Source: Paramecium sonneborni (taxonomy: Eukaryota; Ciliophora; Oligohymenophorea; Peniculida; Parameciidae). From it: a stretch of 64,000 nt of DNA. Under the pieces are notes generated by a model, which saw only the letters and a program-made list of their open reading frames with translations, was not told the origin of the DNA and ran no database searches. Position 1 is the first letter of the stretch; the number at the start of each line of letters is the position of its first letter. Positions 1-11,091 of the stretch are shown here, piece after piece. The stretch covers positions 64,545 to 128,544 of the forward strand of contig CAJJDN010000042.1 of the NCBI GenBank assembly GCA_905182985.1, in the 5' to 3' direction. The translations under genes were made by a program, and so were the position numbers.

Positions 1-82
1 TAAAATAACATTTTCTTTTAAAATTTAAATTTTTAATATATTTTTTGTTAACGAAATTAATTTAATAATTATTTTATATAAA

Positions 83-1439
83 TCATTATTCTGATGACTC
101 ATTATCATCATCTGACGATTCTTAATCATTCCATTCATAATTTTTCTTTTATTATTTTTGATTAATCCTTTTGCATTCATATTCCATAATTATTTCAATA
201 ACTTTTTCTAAATATGCTGGTTTCCTTGAATTAGTTATAAACGGTTTAATTTATAAATTCTCATTCAATTTTTACTTCTAAGCTTATTCCTACTCTTTAT
301 ACGGATTTGACTCAATACCTTCAAATATAGCTGATTGATCATCTGCCTCTAAAGATCCATCATCCTCATCCTCATTTGATATATCAATATAAAACTCATC
401 CTATTCTTTTCTAATAGGATCTTAAGAAAATCTTCTCTTTATTTAAGGCATCTTATTCTTAATTTCACTGTTAAATAGAGCATTCAATGATTTAACTTTC
501 AGTTTCTCTAAGAATCTTTTATAATCTTAAAAAGCTGTCTCATTCCTTATTGTTTTCCTTAAGCCTTCCAATTTTTTTCTTAATGCTTTTGGTTTCTTTG
601 GTTGTTTAATTAAAAATCCTTAATTTTCTTCTCCTACATCTTATTCTAATTTTGAAGACATTTCTTTTAAAATATTTAAAGTAAGAATAATTTATGGTAA
701 ATCCTTACAGATCTCATTTAATTCGTTTATCTCCTAATAAATTCTTGTAAAATTGATATCACAAATTTATTTTAATGATATTCCTATTCTGGCTAATAAA
801 AAACAAATTACTTCTGTTAATTACTATTTTTTTATTAATTCTACTATAAATTTATTAAAATATTCTTCAACTGATTTTGAAAAGATTTCTTAAGGATCTA
901 ATTTTTTTTGTTTTTTATAATTCTATGTTAAATATAAACCATTCTCTAAATTATTATCATCATTAGAATAAATATTAGGAAAATTCAATTTCACTTTTTT
1001 AATAATTTCATCATTAGTTTATTTTTTTAACATTAATCTATCTAATTAATCTACTATCTATTTCATCTGATCGCTCCCCTATTATGTTTTTATCATTCTT
1101 TTAGCTTCTTTTTACATCAATTTTTCAAACTCTATATATAAATATCAATAATTACGATTCACTTTCTTTTCTATAGATGATGGTTAATTTTTTTCATAAA
1201 TTTAAATTTATCCCTTTTTATTAACGTTAATATCCTTATCCTAAGTTAAATAAAAATTGATTAAGCTATCCAAATGTTCCCTATCAACTTGATGCCTCCA
1301 AAATTCTGCTTCATCTGTATCAAGTAAAAGAATCTCTTTATTACATAATTTGCAACATGCTAATCCATCTGGTTGCCTCTAAAACATTTTTTCAAATTTT
1401 TCCAAAGTCATATAATAATCCCTTTACATATTAAATTTA
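83..1439 (-). CDS. Zinc-finger-like protein, function unknown
   Basis: With the ciliate code the minus strand reads openly from an ATG at 1439 to a TGA at 83-85, ending in an acidic tail of Asp, Glu and Ser. Near the N-terminus there is a C2H2-like finger: a CKLC pair about 30 residues in, then WRH and REH (C-x2-C, about 18 residues, H-x5-H). The rest is Lys-rich and probably helical. The span is not a multiple of three, so at least one short intron must lie inside; I could not place it. The frame stays open upstream to about 1745 without another ATG, so the true start could be an upstream exon. A nucleic-acid-binding role is possible, but I do not recognise the family. Confidence 0.6.
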
Positions 1440-2045
1440 ATATTCCTCCAACTTATAAAAGGATTTTTTGATTTATGTGAAAATGCCTCATATTTTTTTG
1501 TTTTTAATTTAACTTAAACCTTAATAAAAAAACAATACCCCCATTTCTTATTCAATAAGTTTATCAATTTTTTAGGGCAATACAAAAGCCTTAAAAATTA
1601 TTATATTTTGATAAGGTCATTAATTTAATATTATTTAACAACCTATTAAATGACTCTATTAAGTTTATTAATTTCAAATTTTTATTTTGAATGCAAGCAG
1701 ACTAATTAAAAATAAATCAAAAAAAAAGACTTTCTGATATCTCAGCGTAACCTGATAAATTTGTTGTTTTTGAATTTTTCCAATTTGAACACCACATAGA
1801 GTCCACATATCAATCTCTCCTTCTATCGTAAATTTTTGTTATCTTAGAGTAGATGAATAGTGATTAATTCTTTATTATAAATATACATTAATTTTGATGT
1901 GAATATTCATTTTCATCTTATTAATTTAAATCTTTGTTTTAATATCTAGATGATATAGATAATTTTAATTCGTAAAGTACATAGAAGAAAATATGTAAAT
2001 GTAAATAATATTAATGAATAAACATCATATAATATATCGCAAAAC
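1440..2045. other. Spacer with no confident gene
   Basis: This 600 bp gap lies between two minus-strand genes. The frame of the downstream gene continues without a stop to about 1745 and looks partly coding (Lys/Asn-rich, with a Cys-Pro and a Trp). A missed first exon of that gene is the likeliest content. Beyond 1750 I see only AT-rich sequence with short frames. Confidence 0.3.
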
Positions 2046-2504
2046 TCATTCTTAATTATATTTTTTTTTTGTTCTGAGTTCTTTTTATTTAATTTTTTCA
2101 TTAGCTTCTCTATAAAATTTGATGTCCTCATCAGTAAATTCGTATTTTTATTGTTCTAGTAGTTTTCTATTTTCAGCTATTTTCTTATCTTTTTCTTTTT
2201 CTAAGAATAATCTAGCTTATTCTTCTTCATACTCTAGATTCTTTCTTCTGAAAAAATAAAAAATTAAAAACACAACAAGAGTAAAGATTATTTTCTCTAT
2301 TTATACATATGCTAAGTAATCCTTCTCAAAAGTAGTTGTTTTGAATTCACCTGTCTTAAATTATTCTTAAATTTCTTCATCACTTTAACCAAGAGCTTTA
2401 AAAGTCATTGGATGTTTTTAAAATATGGTAATTGCAAGCATAACTGTGAATATTGCTAATTTTGGCCATATTTCTTTAAAAATTTAACCTATTGATTTTG
2501 GCAT
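2046..2504 (-). CDS. Small two-TM membrane protein
   Basis: An uninterrupted frame of 153 codons runs from ATG (2504) to TGA (2046-2048). The protein begins MPKSIGQIFKEIWPK and has a hydrophobic helix at about residues 15-30. A loop of about 40 residues and a second hydrophobic helix (IIFTLVVFLIFYFF) follow. After that comes a basic stretch (FFRRK) and a long charged, Glu/Lys-rich tail that should form a cytoplasmic helix. This is the pattern of a small organelle or ER membrane protein, but no family is recognisable. It lies 40 bp downstream of the end of the large gene on the same strand. Confidence 0.75.
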
Positions 2505-2543
2505 TCTATAATATATTATATTATTTTGATTAAAATAATTTTA

Positions 2544-5500
2544 TCAATACATTTCATGATCGGATTCAGAACTCTAACTTAAATTTAATACATTTTCATA
2601 AGGAACGATTTTCTTATATATTTTATCCATGTCATAAGAGTTATTCAATAATTTAGAATAAGCTTCTTATCCTTCGGTTTCAATTATTTTTTATTTTCTT
2701 AATTTAATTGCATTTATTAGCTTAATAAAAAAAAACTATACTTATTAATCATCTTTGCTAGTAAATTTAGTAAATAGGGAATCATAGGAAGAGTGACATT
2801 TAACTTTAAAATCTCTTATTTTTCGTAGATAATCAGCTTAGACTTAGATATTATTTTCTTATTATTGAACATTTTCTGAAAAATTATAAATATATTACAT
2901 GTATCAATGGTTTCAATATTAGATAAACTTTAAGATTTGTTCATTTAATAAGCATTTTAAAATGTCTACAATTCTTCTTCCAGTTTAATTTTTTTCTATT
3001 TTGATGCTTCTAAATTTTATTGTTATTCAGATAGTTATATTTCTAATTCACTTTTTTTTTCTATGTTAGCCATAAAATCAATAAAATTAGTTGAATGACT
3101 GTAATTTTATTCTTTTATGTCAAATATTCCTTTAATTTAGGCATATTTTTTTTCAAATTACTCTAATTTCTCATGTATAGTTTTTGTATTTTTCTCCTAC
3201 TATTATTTTAATTTCTTATTTTATTATGCATCATTCTGTTTGGCTTAATTTCTTCTTAAATTTTAAACAGATTCTAAAGCCGAATCTTATATATAAACAT
3301 CAGCTAATTGAATAATGAAATATATAAATACCTGCTTAGAAGAGGTGATCTAAATTCTTTTTTTCAAGTAATGAATTTTTAATTTAATTAATTAAATTTC
3401 CTTAATGTTTTTTCTTTTAATTGTAAGTCAACAAAAAATCATCAATAGTTCTATATAGAGTTTTGATTTATTATTTATTTTTTGATATTTCCACTTCTTC
3501 AAATCTGATTAATTTCTTAAAATTATTAATCAATTATTATAAATGCTAAAATATATTTAAAAGGAAATACTCTTATGTATTCTTCATTTTGTTATTTATT
3601 ATCTTTACATATTTTCAAAATAGTAATGACTCTAACTTTTTAAAAACTACTTGTTTTATAAGATTATTCGGCTTCTTATAATTGTTTTTCAAGTTCAGTT
3701 TTGGTTTCCTTCAATTCTTCTAAATTAGATAGTTCTTTCTTTATATAACCTTTATTAAAATCAATAATTTTTTATTATTTAAGTATTTTTGCTAATTTCA
3801 AATTTTCATAGGTTAAGGTATCTAATTTTTTTCTCATTTATTTAGCTTATTATTCTAAGAGATGCATTTGTTTTTGAGAATGTTTTTAAATATCAGTTTT
3901 AAGAATAGGGAATATTTCAGTCTATTAATATGCATTCAAAGAAAGTGAGGAAGATTAAAATGATTTTAATCTAATTTTTTATGTTTTTAACTTATCTAAT
4001 AATTTAACTGTATTTTATCCATCATTAGATTTATTTTCAATGGTAATTTTAATTTATTTAGATTCTTAATTAAGAGTATCTAAATCAGTAAAATCTTAGG
4101 TGATGAACATTGTTCTTTCATATTTATCTTATGAAATATTAAGAGTGGAAGCATTGATACTTTCTATTTTTGGAAGAATAGCTTTGCTTCTATCAAATCT
4201 ACTAGCTTATGTATTATCAAAATTATAATCAAGTTTAACTGGTTAAGGTTGATTTAGTACACTTGCTTAAGGAATTAAGATTATTGATTATTATTATTCT
4301 TCTGGTTCAGTTTCATACATTAACTTTTTTTTTAATTTAGCTTCAATAGCAATTTTCAAGGCAGCTAAATAATAATATAATATTATTACAATTAGTATAA
4401 GCATGTTCTTCTTCTACACTCATATAATCAGTTGCAGAAGAGAAACAATGTTTGATAGTTTTAGAATAATCACATTTTTTACTTATACTTAAACATGCCC
4501 AAGGAAATTAGATCCATATCCATCTTTTATAATAATAGTCTGATGATACTCTATCACCAGTTATCTCTTCTTCACCAGATAATGATTCTCTTTTTTCTGT
4601 CAATAATTTTTAGAGTATCTTTTACATTTCATATTTAAATTCTTCAATATCTAAAGTTTAAATAATTTCTAATTCATCAGGTTCTCTTTCACTAGACTTT
4701 ATCATTTATTATAAATAATGGTTTCTAACTTCTTATCTATTTTAGTGTATTTCTACATTTTGAGACTCCAATCTAGTAAGTGCAGGTGTTTTTATAGCTT
4801 TAGCTACTCTTTTTAAATGTTTGGCAGGATCAAATAATTTTAATTCTGGATCTTTATTAAAATACAAATCCAATTTTAAAATTTCTTATAATAATCCTAT
4901 ATCATATAAATCTTATAACACTCCAATAATAGGAGGATGTCTAAATACTGGAGTATTTTTAGTTTCAAAATCTCCAAATTCTTTAAGAAATCTTGATACT
5001 TAAATAATAATTCTAAAAAGATCTTCTGCACTTGGATGATAATGTATTTAAAAACCTTCTACAGCTTTATTATATTCTAAAACTGGATCGAATCCATTTT
5101 CTTCTAATTTTTACCAATATCTACAAAGATCATATTTATTGTTTGGATTGAATAATAATAAAAAGTTCTCAATTATACTAATAACTTCTTTTAATTTAAA
5201 ATAATTTTTAGCAGAAAATAAATGAAAGGTCTCTTCTTCTAATTTTCTAATAGAATTATTAGTATATTTAGCAATAGTTTCAGCTATCTTATCATGTAAT
5301 TATAGAGTTTTATCATTATGATAACAATTAATTACACATTTTTTAAAGATTTCATTATGTATAATCCACAATTCACGATGTTTCATTAAAAAGATCTTAA
5401 AAAAAAGTAAGAATAATTTCCATTATTTTTCCTCAAATTCACAAACTGATTAAATTTCTTTATAAGTCAATCCTTTTTAAGTAATAGCAAGAACAGTAAT

Positions 5501-6699
5501 AAGTTATATAAATTTAGGATCTTATTTTAATTCTGGTGTCTTAGGAGTAAAAATAAAACTTTCACTAAAGAACTTTAATTAAAATGTAAATAATTCTTCA
5601 ACAGATCTAAAATTTTTAATTTAATCTAAATTTAATTCTTTTAAAATATTCTCTACAACAGAAACATCAATATCTTTAAGTTCTACTAAACCATCTGTTG
5701 GATATGGTAAAAATACTGTCATAAAACTTCTTACAAAGAGTGGTTAATTACGAACTTTGTAATTTAATTGAATAAATAATTCTTAGATTGCCTATACTCT
5801 TTAATCAGACTATATAGATAATTATGAAAAAATACAATAAAAGATTATTTTCCAAAATGGCCATTGACCATAGTTTTAATGACTTTTGGATCACATGTAA
5901 TAGGAATTACATGACAAGATGGCTTAAGAATTCTCATAGAATTAGAATTTTTTTCAGCAGTTACAATAACTTTAATATTTTTAGGAAAGTATTTAGGCAA
6001 CCAAAAAGAGACATTAGCTTCTCTATGAACGTCTAACATATCTCTAAAATTGTCAATTCCTTCAAATATCAATATTACCTATTATTATAAATATATAATA
6101 TACTTTATCATAAATAACTTTAGCTCCATTTAAGAATTATTATTCTAATTCTCTACTACAAATTTCTAACCAATAATGAAAGTATCTACGAAGCTTTTCT
6201 TCAACTAATTCTACTTTTTATTTAATATTTAATGTCTCTCTCAATTTAATTAATATTCGGTAAATTGCAAAAAAATAATTACTATTTTTTCCTGATTAAG
6301 TAGCAAAATGTGGAATGATATAATCTTAATAACGCTATAATTATATTGATCTTATATACTCCTTTTTTATTTTTAGCATGATATTCCATCCATTTAACAA
6401 GTAATGTTTTCTTTCCTATTCCATCATCTGCTTCTAATACTAATGGAGTATTCTAATGTAATGATTTCTCTTCATCTAGCCAATCTTCTATCTCCAAAAA
6501 GTAACGATCTAAACCAGAAGCAGTTCTATAATCAATTATATAAGTTACTAATTTTTGTAATATTCAACTACTACATCAGATGAACTTTTATATTAATATA
6601 TCTATACTCTATGTAATTCATGTTCTCATTCCTCATCGATTCTATTGTTGTCTTCTTATCTTTTGGAGATGTAGGTCGATTCGAATATGCGTCGTCCAT
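2544..6699 (-). CDS. STAND-type P-loop NTPase with long coiled coil (nephrocystin-3-like)
   Basis: This is one gene, not two: the frame reads through the 4400-4500 region with no TGA. The start (MDDAYSNRPTSPKDKK) is at 6699. A P-loop-like segment near residue 80 reads LEADDGIGKKTLLVKW and aligns with the P-loop of nephrocystin-3/NACHT proteins, but Lys replaces the usual Thr/Ser after GK. A Walker-B-like IFEGIDNFRD follows. The middle is helical, resembling the winged-helix and helical part of STAND proteins. The last 450 residues or so are coiled coil. Recognised introns include 4365-4389 (25 nt), 23 nt introns near the start and a 25 nt intron before the Walker B. A ciliary scaffold role would fit nephrocystin-like proteins but is inference. 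Confidence 0.75.
4365..4389 (-). other. 25-nt intron inside the STAND gene
   Basis: On the minus strand this is GTAATAAT...TATTTAG. Removing it joins ...HAYTN to SALKIAIEAK in a continuous frame. It shows the typical intron form of this genome and is the reason the upstream and downstream parts are joined into one gene. Confidence 0.85.
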
Positions 6700-6714
6700 T
6701 TTATATTTAAATTA
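6700..6714. promoter_or_regulatory. 15-bp divergent promoter gap
   Basis: Only 15 bp separate the start codons of the minus-strand STAND gene (6699) and the plus-strand kinase (6715). Any promoter elements must overlap the 5' ends of the two genes. The kinase frame has an earlier in-frame ATG at 6580, which would overlap the other gene's first exons; I rejected it for that reason. Confidence 0.5.
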
Positions 6715-8161
6715 ATGATTGAACAAAGTTTTCTACACAATGAAAATGAAGAATTTGGAGAATAACTCCTTGAAGATTTCATAATACTTTAAAAATTAGG
6801 AACAGGTGCTTTCTCCAAAGTCTACAAGGTCTAATATCAGGATTATATCTATGCCTTAAAAGTATAGTTCAAATCTTTATAGGTTGTTGATAAATAAATG
6901 GCTACTGGAAATAATATTGTAGATAAGCTCAATCAAGAAGCCTCTATACTAAGCACACTTGAACACCCAAATATTGTTTAATACTACAAAACAATTGAAT
7001 CAAAGAGGAAACTTTATTTTCTTATTGAATACATTGAAGGTAAATCACTTTAGGAATGTATTGATTAATCATTGACTGAATCTTAAATAAGATAAATTAT
7101 ATAATAAATCATATATGCTGTTGCATATATACATAAAAAAGGTATAATCCATAGAGATTTAAAACCTGGTAAGAACATCATTATAAATAGATAACATTTT
7201 GATTGATAAGGAATGGAATGTAAAAATCATAGATTTTGGATTAAGTTTCCAAACAATAAAATCAACTACTCATGAAACTTGTGGAACATTAATTTATATG
7301 GCCCCAGAAGCATTAATGAAAAAGGAATACTTCAAATCAGTGGATATTTGGAGTTTGGGAATAATCCAATATATGATGTTTACAAATAGTCACCCATTTT
7401 GGGCAGATGATACAAGAGAGAGTTTTTTAAAGAAGATGAAAATTCCTTAATCTGCATGTTATCCATAAAATATGAGCAAGTTTAAAATATACATAATCAT
7501 AGAATAGAGCGGCTATATCATTTTTTGAAAAAACAGCTGCATGGGAACCAGAAGCTCGTCTTACAGCAGAATAGGCTTTAATTCATCCTTGGATAAGTGG
7601 TAGAAATAATCAAATGCCTATGTCATCAAAAGATATAATTTAAACATTTAAATGTTAGAATGAATTTCATCAAGTATTATAAAATTAGAATATAAGATGA
7701 TAAAAATGTTGATGATACTTAGATTGATATAAAAATTAAGTCAAAAACGTGATACTGTATAATAACCATAATCCTTAAGAGCTCATTCATAATTTGAAAA
7801 TAATCTATAACCATTAATAATAAGATCTAGAAATCCAAGTTCTTAATAAAAATTGAAAACAGAATCTTAGTAATTACAACCACCATTATCTGCTCATAGA
7901 AGTACATAATCAAGATTGTAAAACAATTCGTCTTTTCTGAGTTGCTAAGATGTATGATTATGTTATAATTAGTAATAAAGAGAAGATTAAAGATTAAAAT
8001 AGATTAAGAATAAATAGTAATAGATTAAATTGCCTCCAATTAATACAAAATCTGCTAATAATTCCCCTTATAATAATAAATCTCAGTAGATGTTTACATT
8101 TAGTCCATATAAGAGAACACAACCAACAGTAGAACTTAAGAAGTCATAATTTAAATTATGA
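6715..8161 (+). CDS. Ser/Thr protein kinase with low-complexity tail
   Basis: A full kinase domain runs from about residue 20: glycine loop GTGAFSKVY, VAIK-type Lys in YALKV, catalytic loop HRDLKPDN, IDFGLS, and [10 protein letters not shown] in the activation segment. The C-lobe ends at RLTAEQALIHPW. Four introns were placed: 7169-7190, 7480-7507, 7674-7696 and 7952-7972. Splicing the last two removes apparent stops and adds a Gln/Ser-rich C-terminal tail ending ...KKSQFKL. All catalytic residues are present, so it should be an active cytosolic kinase of CAMK/NEK-like appearance; the subfamily is uncertain. The next gene starts 15 bp downstream. Confidence 0.93.
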
Positions 8162-8176
8162 AATATAATATTTTAT

Positions 8177-9422
8177 ATGTCTTTTTTAAAGAAATTATTC
8201 TCAAAGCCAGCAAAGGATAAAGAAAACTAATAAAAATAACGTAATATTAATCAAATTTATAATACTTAACCGTTCTAAAGGAAATCAAATCAAATATATA
8301 ATTATAATGGGATATATAGGATTGAACAATTCGAAATTATCCTTGAGTAACAGATAATAGATCTTGAATAACTAAAGTAATTAACTTGGAGAGGAGCACC
8401 ATAAGGTATTATATAGAATTATAAAAGTATATAGAGCAAAAGTATGGAAACTTATATTAAAATATATACCTCCTAATCATATGAGTTAAACAAGTGTAAT
8501 TTAGAAGAAAAGATAAGATTATATATAATATATTAAAAACTATTATCAATAAATTTATGAAAGAGATGATAGTGAAGAAAAAATAATAAAAATTATATCA
8601 AATGATGTATTAAGAACTTAACCAGATTTTTAATTGTTTAGAGATCCTAAAATATAGAACTTATTCAAAAGATTATTATTTATTTGGAGTTAGAGACATC
8701 CAATGAGTGGGTATATTAAATAATAATTTAGTTATGTCTAAGGAATTAATGATATTGCATCTCCTTTAATAGCTGTATTTCTAAATGAATATGTAAGAGT
8801 AGATTTCAATAAATTTGATCTCCCTACCAATTTTAATAAACTTCCAGATGACATATTACTTGATATTGAAGCTGATATATATTGGTGTCTATGCAAAATT
8901 ATTGACAATATCCAAGACTATTTTATATAAAATTAACCTGGTGTATCTCTAGCCTATTAAAAAATTAAAAGCATTGTAAGTACAGTAAGTTATGTAAGCT
9001 TATGCAGATTGATCCATCAATTTTAGATTATTTCAATTCATAACAGATAGATTTCAATCATTTTGCCTTCAGATGGGTTATCTGTCTACTTGTTAGAGAA
9101 TTCCCACTCTATTTAGCCATAAGATTAATGGATACATATCTATCAGAAGGAGATAATATGGCCAATCTTCATATTTACACTGTCTCTAATCTGATTCTTA
9201 AATGTGCACCTGAAGTATCACTTCCTTTCATTCTAGATTTAAAATAAAAGTATGGGTGAAGCAGTTATCTTTTTATAGAACCTTCCAACTAAAGATTGGA
9301 CTGAATTAGATATTGAAATGCTTTTATAAGAAGCTTATGTTTTTAAAGAGTATTTGAACAATAAATAAAACCTTAATCAATCCAACATACCTACTTAATC
9401 AAGTCGAATTTCCAATAAATGA
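8177..9422 (+). CDS. TBC domain Rab-GAP, TBC1D22-like
   Basis: The protein begins MSFLKKLFSKPAKDKEN and then has the TBC1D22 pattern: LEQLKQLTWRGAP, AKVWKLILKYIPP, the arginine-finger region SNDVLRTQPDF, the glutamine finger YVQGIND, and the C-terminal FAFRWVICLLVREFP...IRLMDTY and LQNLPTKDW. Both catalytic fingers are present, so it should stimulate GTP hydrolysis on a Rab protein, probably at the Golgi as for its relatives. Three introns were placed: 8406-8436 (31 nt), 8976-8998 (23 nt) and 9215-9236 (22 nt). Each restores the family alignment across its junction. The length, about 385 residues, fits a minimal TBC protein. Confidence 0.92.
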
Positions 9423-9473
9423 ATGAAGATAAATTCTCTTTATTAATTTTAATTAACGAAAATTATTTCATAT

Positions 9474-9848
9474 ATGCAAACATTATATTGTCAATCTCCA
9501 AAATAAACTCTCAAAAAGGATTCATGTTTACAACAATTTTAAAAGTTACTCTCTGAATCACTTAATCGTAAATAAGCTTTATAGAATAAAGAAAATGATA
9601 GGAGTAGTTTTTAAATGAAAAGTTATAACAAATTATTATCACCTCCTCATCGTTCTATCCATTTTCATAATCAAATCAATTAAGACCTAAAAAAAACACT
9701 TAATAGAGTCAAATCTATATTAGACAAAGTTTATTAAGAAAATTAAGCTTTAAAAACTGAAAAAAAAAAATTACTATAATTAATATAAGAGTAAAACTAA
9801 TTGATTGAAAAATTATAATCTAAAAAAACATTAAGTCAACATTGCTGA
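9474..9848 (+). CDS. Small coiled-coil protein
   Basis: A single uninterrupted frame of 125 codons (124 residues) starts MQTLYCQSPKQTLKK. It is Gln/Lys/Ser-rich. The second half (from about LNRVKSILDKVYQENQALK to the end) has a heptad-like pattern of Leu and Ile consistent with a short coiled coil. No family is recognised. It lies 51 bp after the TBC gene and 46 bp before the LRRC51-like gene, all on the same strand. Confidence 0.65.
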
Positions 9849-9894
9849 ATTATGCAATACATTTGTACTATGAATATATTTATTAATATATATA

Positions 9895-10962
9895 ATGAAT
9901 AAATCAAAAACTAAATCGCCTCCTCCAGGAAAACAACAATAAAGTTTATCTGCTGAACCTAAAGAAACCAAAAAACTTAGAACAGCTTTAGATTATTCAT
10001 TTAAAGAGATAAAGAAACTCGAAGGTATATTTTGTAACTACTATTATGAAAGAATTAAAAAATAAAGAAGTAAAACCAAGAGAAGGTGAGTAATGGATAT
10101 TTAAGGAGTAAAAGAAGTAAGAAAACTAAGAAGTAAAAAATGATACTCCAAAAGAACAAGTGCTAAAATAATAATAATCATTACCTGAAGAAACAGAACC
10201 AGTTTAGCCATAATAGCAATAACCATAAAAATAACAAGATAATAAAAAAGGCAATGCACCATAACCCCCACCTAATTAATTAATTCCATAAACTAATCTT
10301 GCAACATAATTAATTACTTTATAAAATATACCTTTAAATGGAAAAATAATAGGTGGTAAATTATAGGAAAACAAAAATCAAAATTAGCAATCAAAGTTTA
10401 AACCTGAATTATATTGTTAATCATTAATCTTATGTTAAAATAAATTAACAAGTCTCAGTGGATTTTATCAAGTGATGCAAACTGTAATGCCTAATGTAGA
10501 ATTACTTAGATGGATAGATTTATCATATAATCAATTGACCACTTTAGATTATAATTTCAAAGAATTACCTCATTTATAATCATTATATCTCAACTTTAAT
10601 TTAATAAAGGATATCAATGAATTAAAATAAGTATTAAATTTTATATATGTATATAGTTATCACATCTGCAAGAACTCAGATCTCTTAAGATATATGGAAA
10701 TCAAATTGAGTAAATTATCAACTTTAGATTGTACATAATTGATGTACTTCCATAATTAAAAAGAATAGATTCTGTGTTAATTAGTAAAAAAGTATTTTTT
10801 ACATACATTCTATTATAGGAAAGAGATAATTCATCTATGATAGTCAAAGTTTTTGATTTTAAACCTTAAATGAAAGCTTAAGCTGATAAAGATAAATTGC
10901 TATTGCAATAAACCTAAATTACATTATAAAAGTCAAAGTCTTAACCTAAAAAGAAAAAATGA
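9895..10962 (+). CDS. LRRC51-like leucine-rich repeat protein (copy 1)
   Basis: The protein starts MNKSKTKSPPPGKQQ and carries the LRRC51 hallmark LDYSFKEIKKLE near the N-terminus. A Gln/Pro-rich insert follows, then leucine-rich repeats including LLRWIDLSYNQLTTLD and LQSLYLNFNLIKDINEL. A capping region (RSLKIYGNQIE) and a basic tail complete it. Human LRRC51 shows the same order (LDYSF motif, then WIDLSFNDL...YLHGN). LRRC51 homologues are linked to cilia, which suits this organism. Introns were seen after ...KKLE, after NELKQ and after LISKK. It lies wholly inside duplication A, so it is probably the same locus as the gene at 11119. Confidence 0.88.
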
Positions 10963-11013
10963 TAATATTAATATATTCTAATAAATTGATATTTATATAA
11001 GGGAAAAAAGTAA

Positions 11014-11090
11014 TCAATAATTTTTATTATGATTTTTTCTTTTTAATTACTGTTCCATTTTAAAATTATCCTATTTAACAACCTTAATCT
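11014..11090 (-). pseudogene. Duplicated 3' fragment of the coiled-coil gene at 12238
   Basis: These bases repeat the last exon and stop of the minus-strand coiled-coil gene (12238-12314). They have no upstream part here because the duplicated block ends at the N. This is not a separate gene. Confidence 0.8.
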
Positions 11091-11091
11091 N

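Larger units (their letters stand above)
9868..11090 (+). repeat. Direct duplication A, copy 1 (1223 bp)
   Basis: This block is identical, as far as I can compare by eye, to 11092-12314; a single N at 11091 separates the copies. Equal lengths, perfect identity and the N at the junction are what unmerged overlapping contig ends give. It is most likely an assembly artefact. Confidence 0.9.

Noticed and set aside
1745..1860. Kinase-like scrap (DMWTLCG) on the minus strand
   Set aside because: Only a few residues resemble a kinase; the neighbouring sequence has no other kinase motif.
2544..4423. Separate coiled-coil gene starting at 4423 (MSVEEEHAY)
   Set aside because: The upstream frame runs into it with no stop (…CFSSATDYMSVEEEH), so one gene is simpler.
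4821..6072. Short frames on both strands inside the STAND gene
   Set aside because: On the plus strand they are shadows of the coding sequence. On the minus strand they are pieces of the same gene cut by TAA/TAG, which code for Gln here.
7698..7700. TGA as the end of the first kinase gene
   Set aside because: A 23-nt intron (7674-7696) ends just before it and gives a frame continuing to 8161 with coherent coding.
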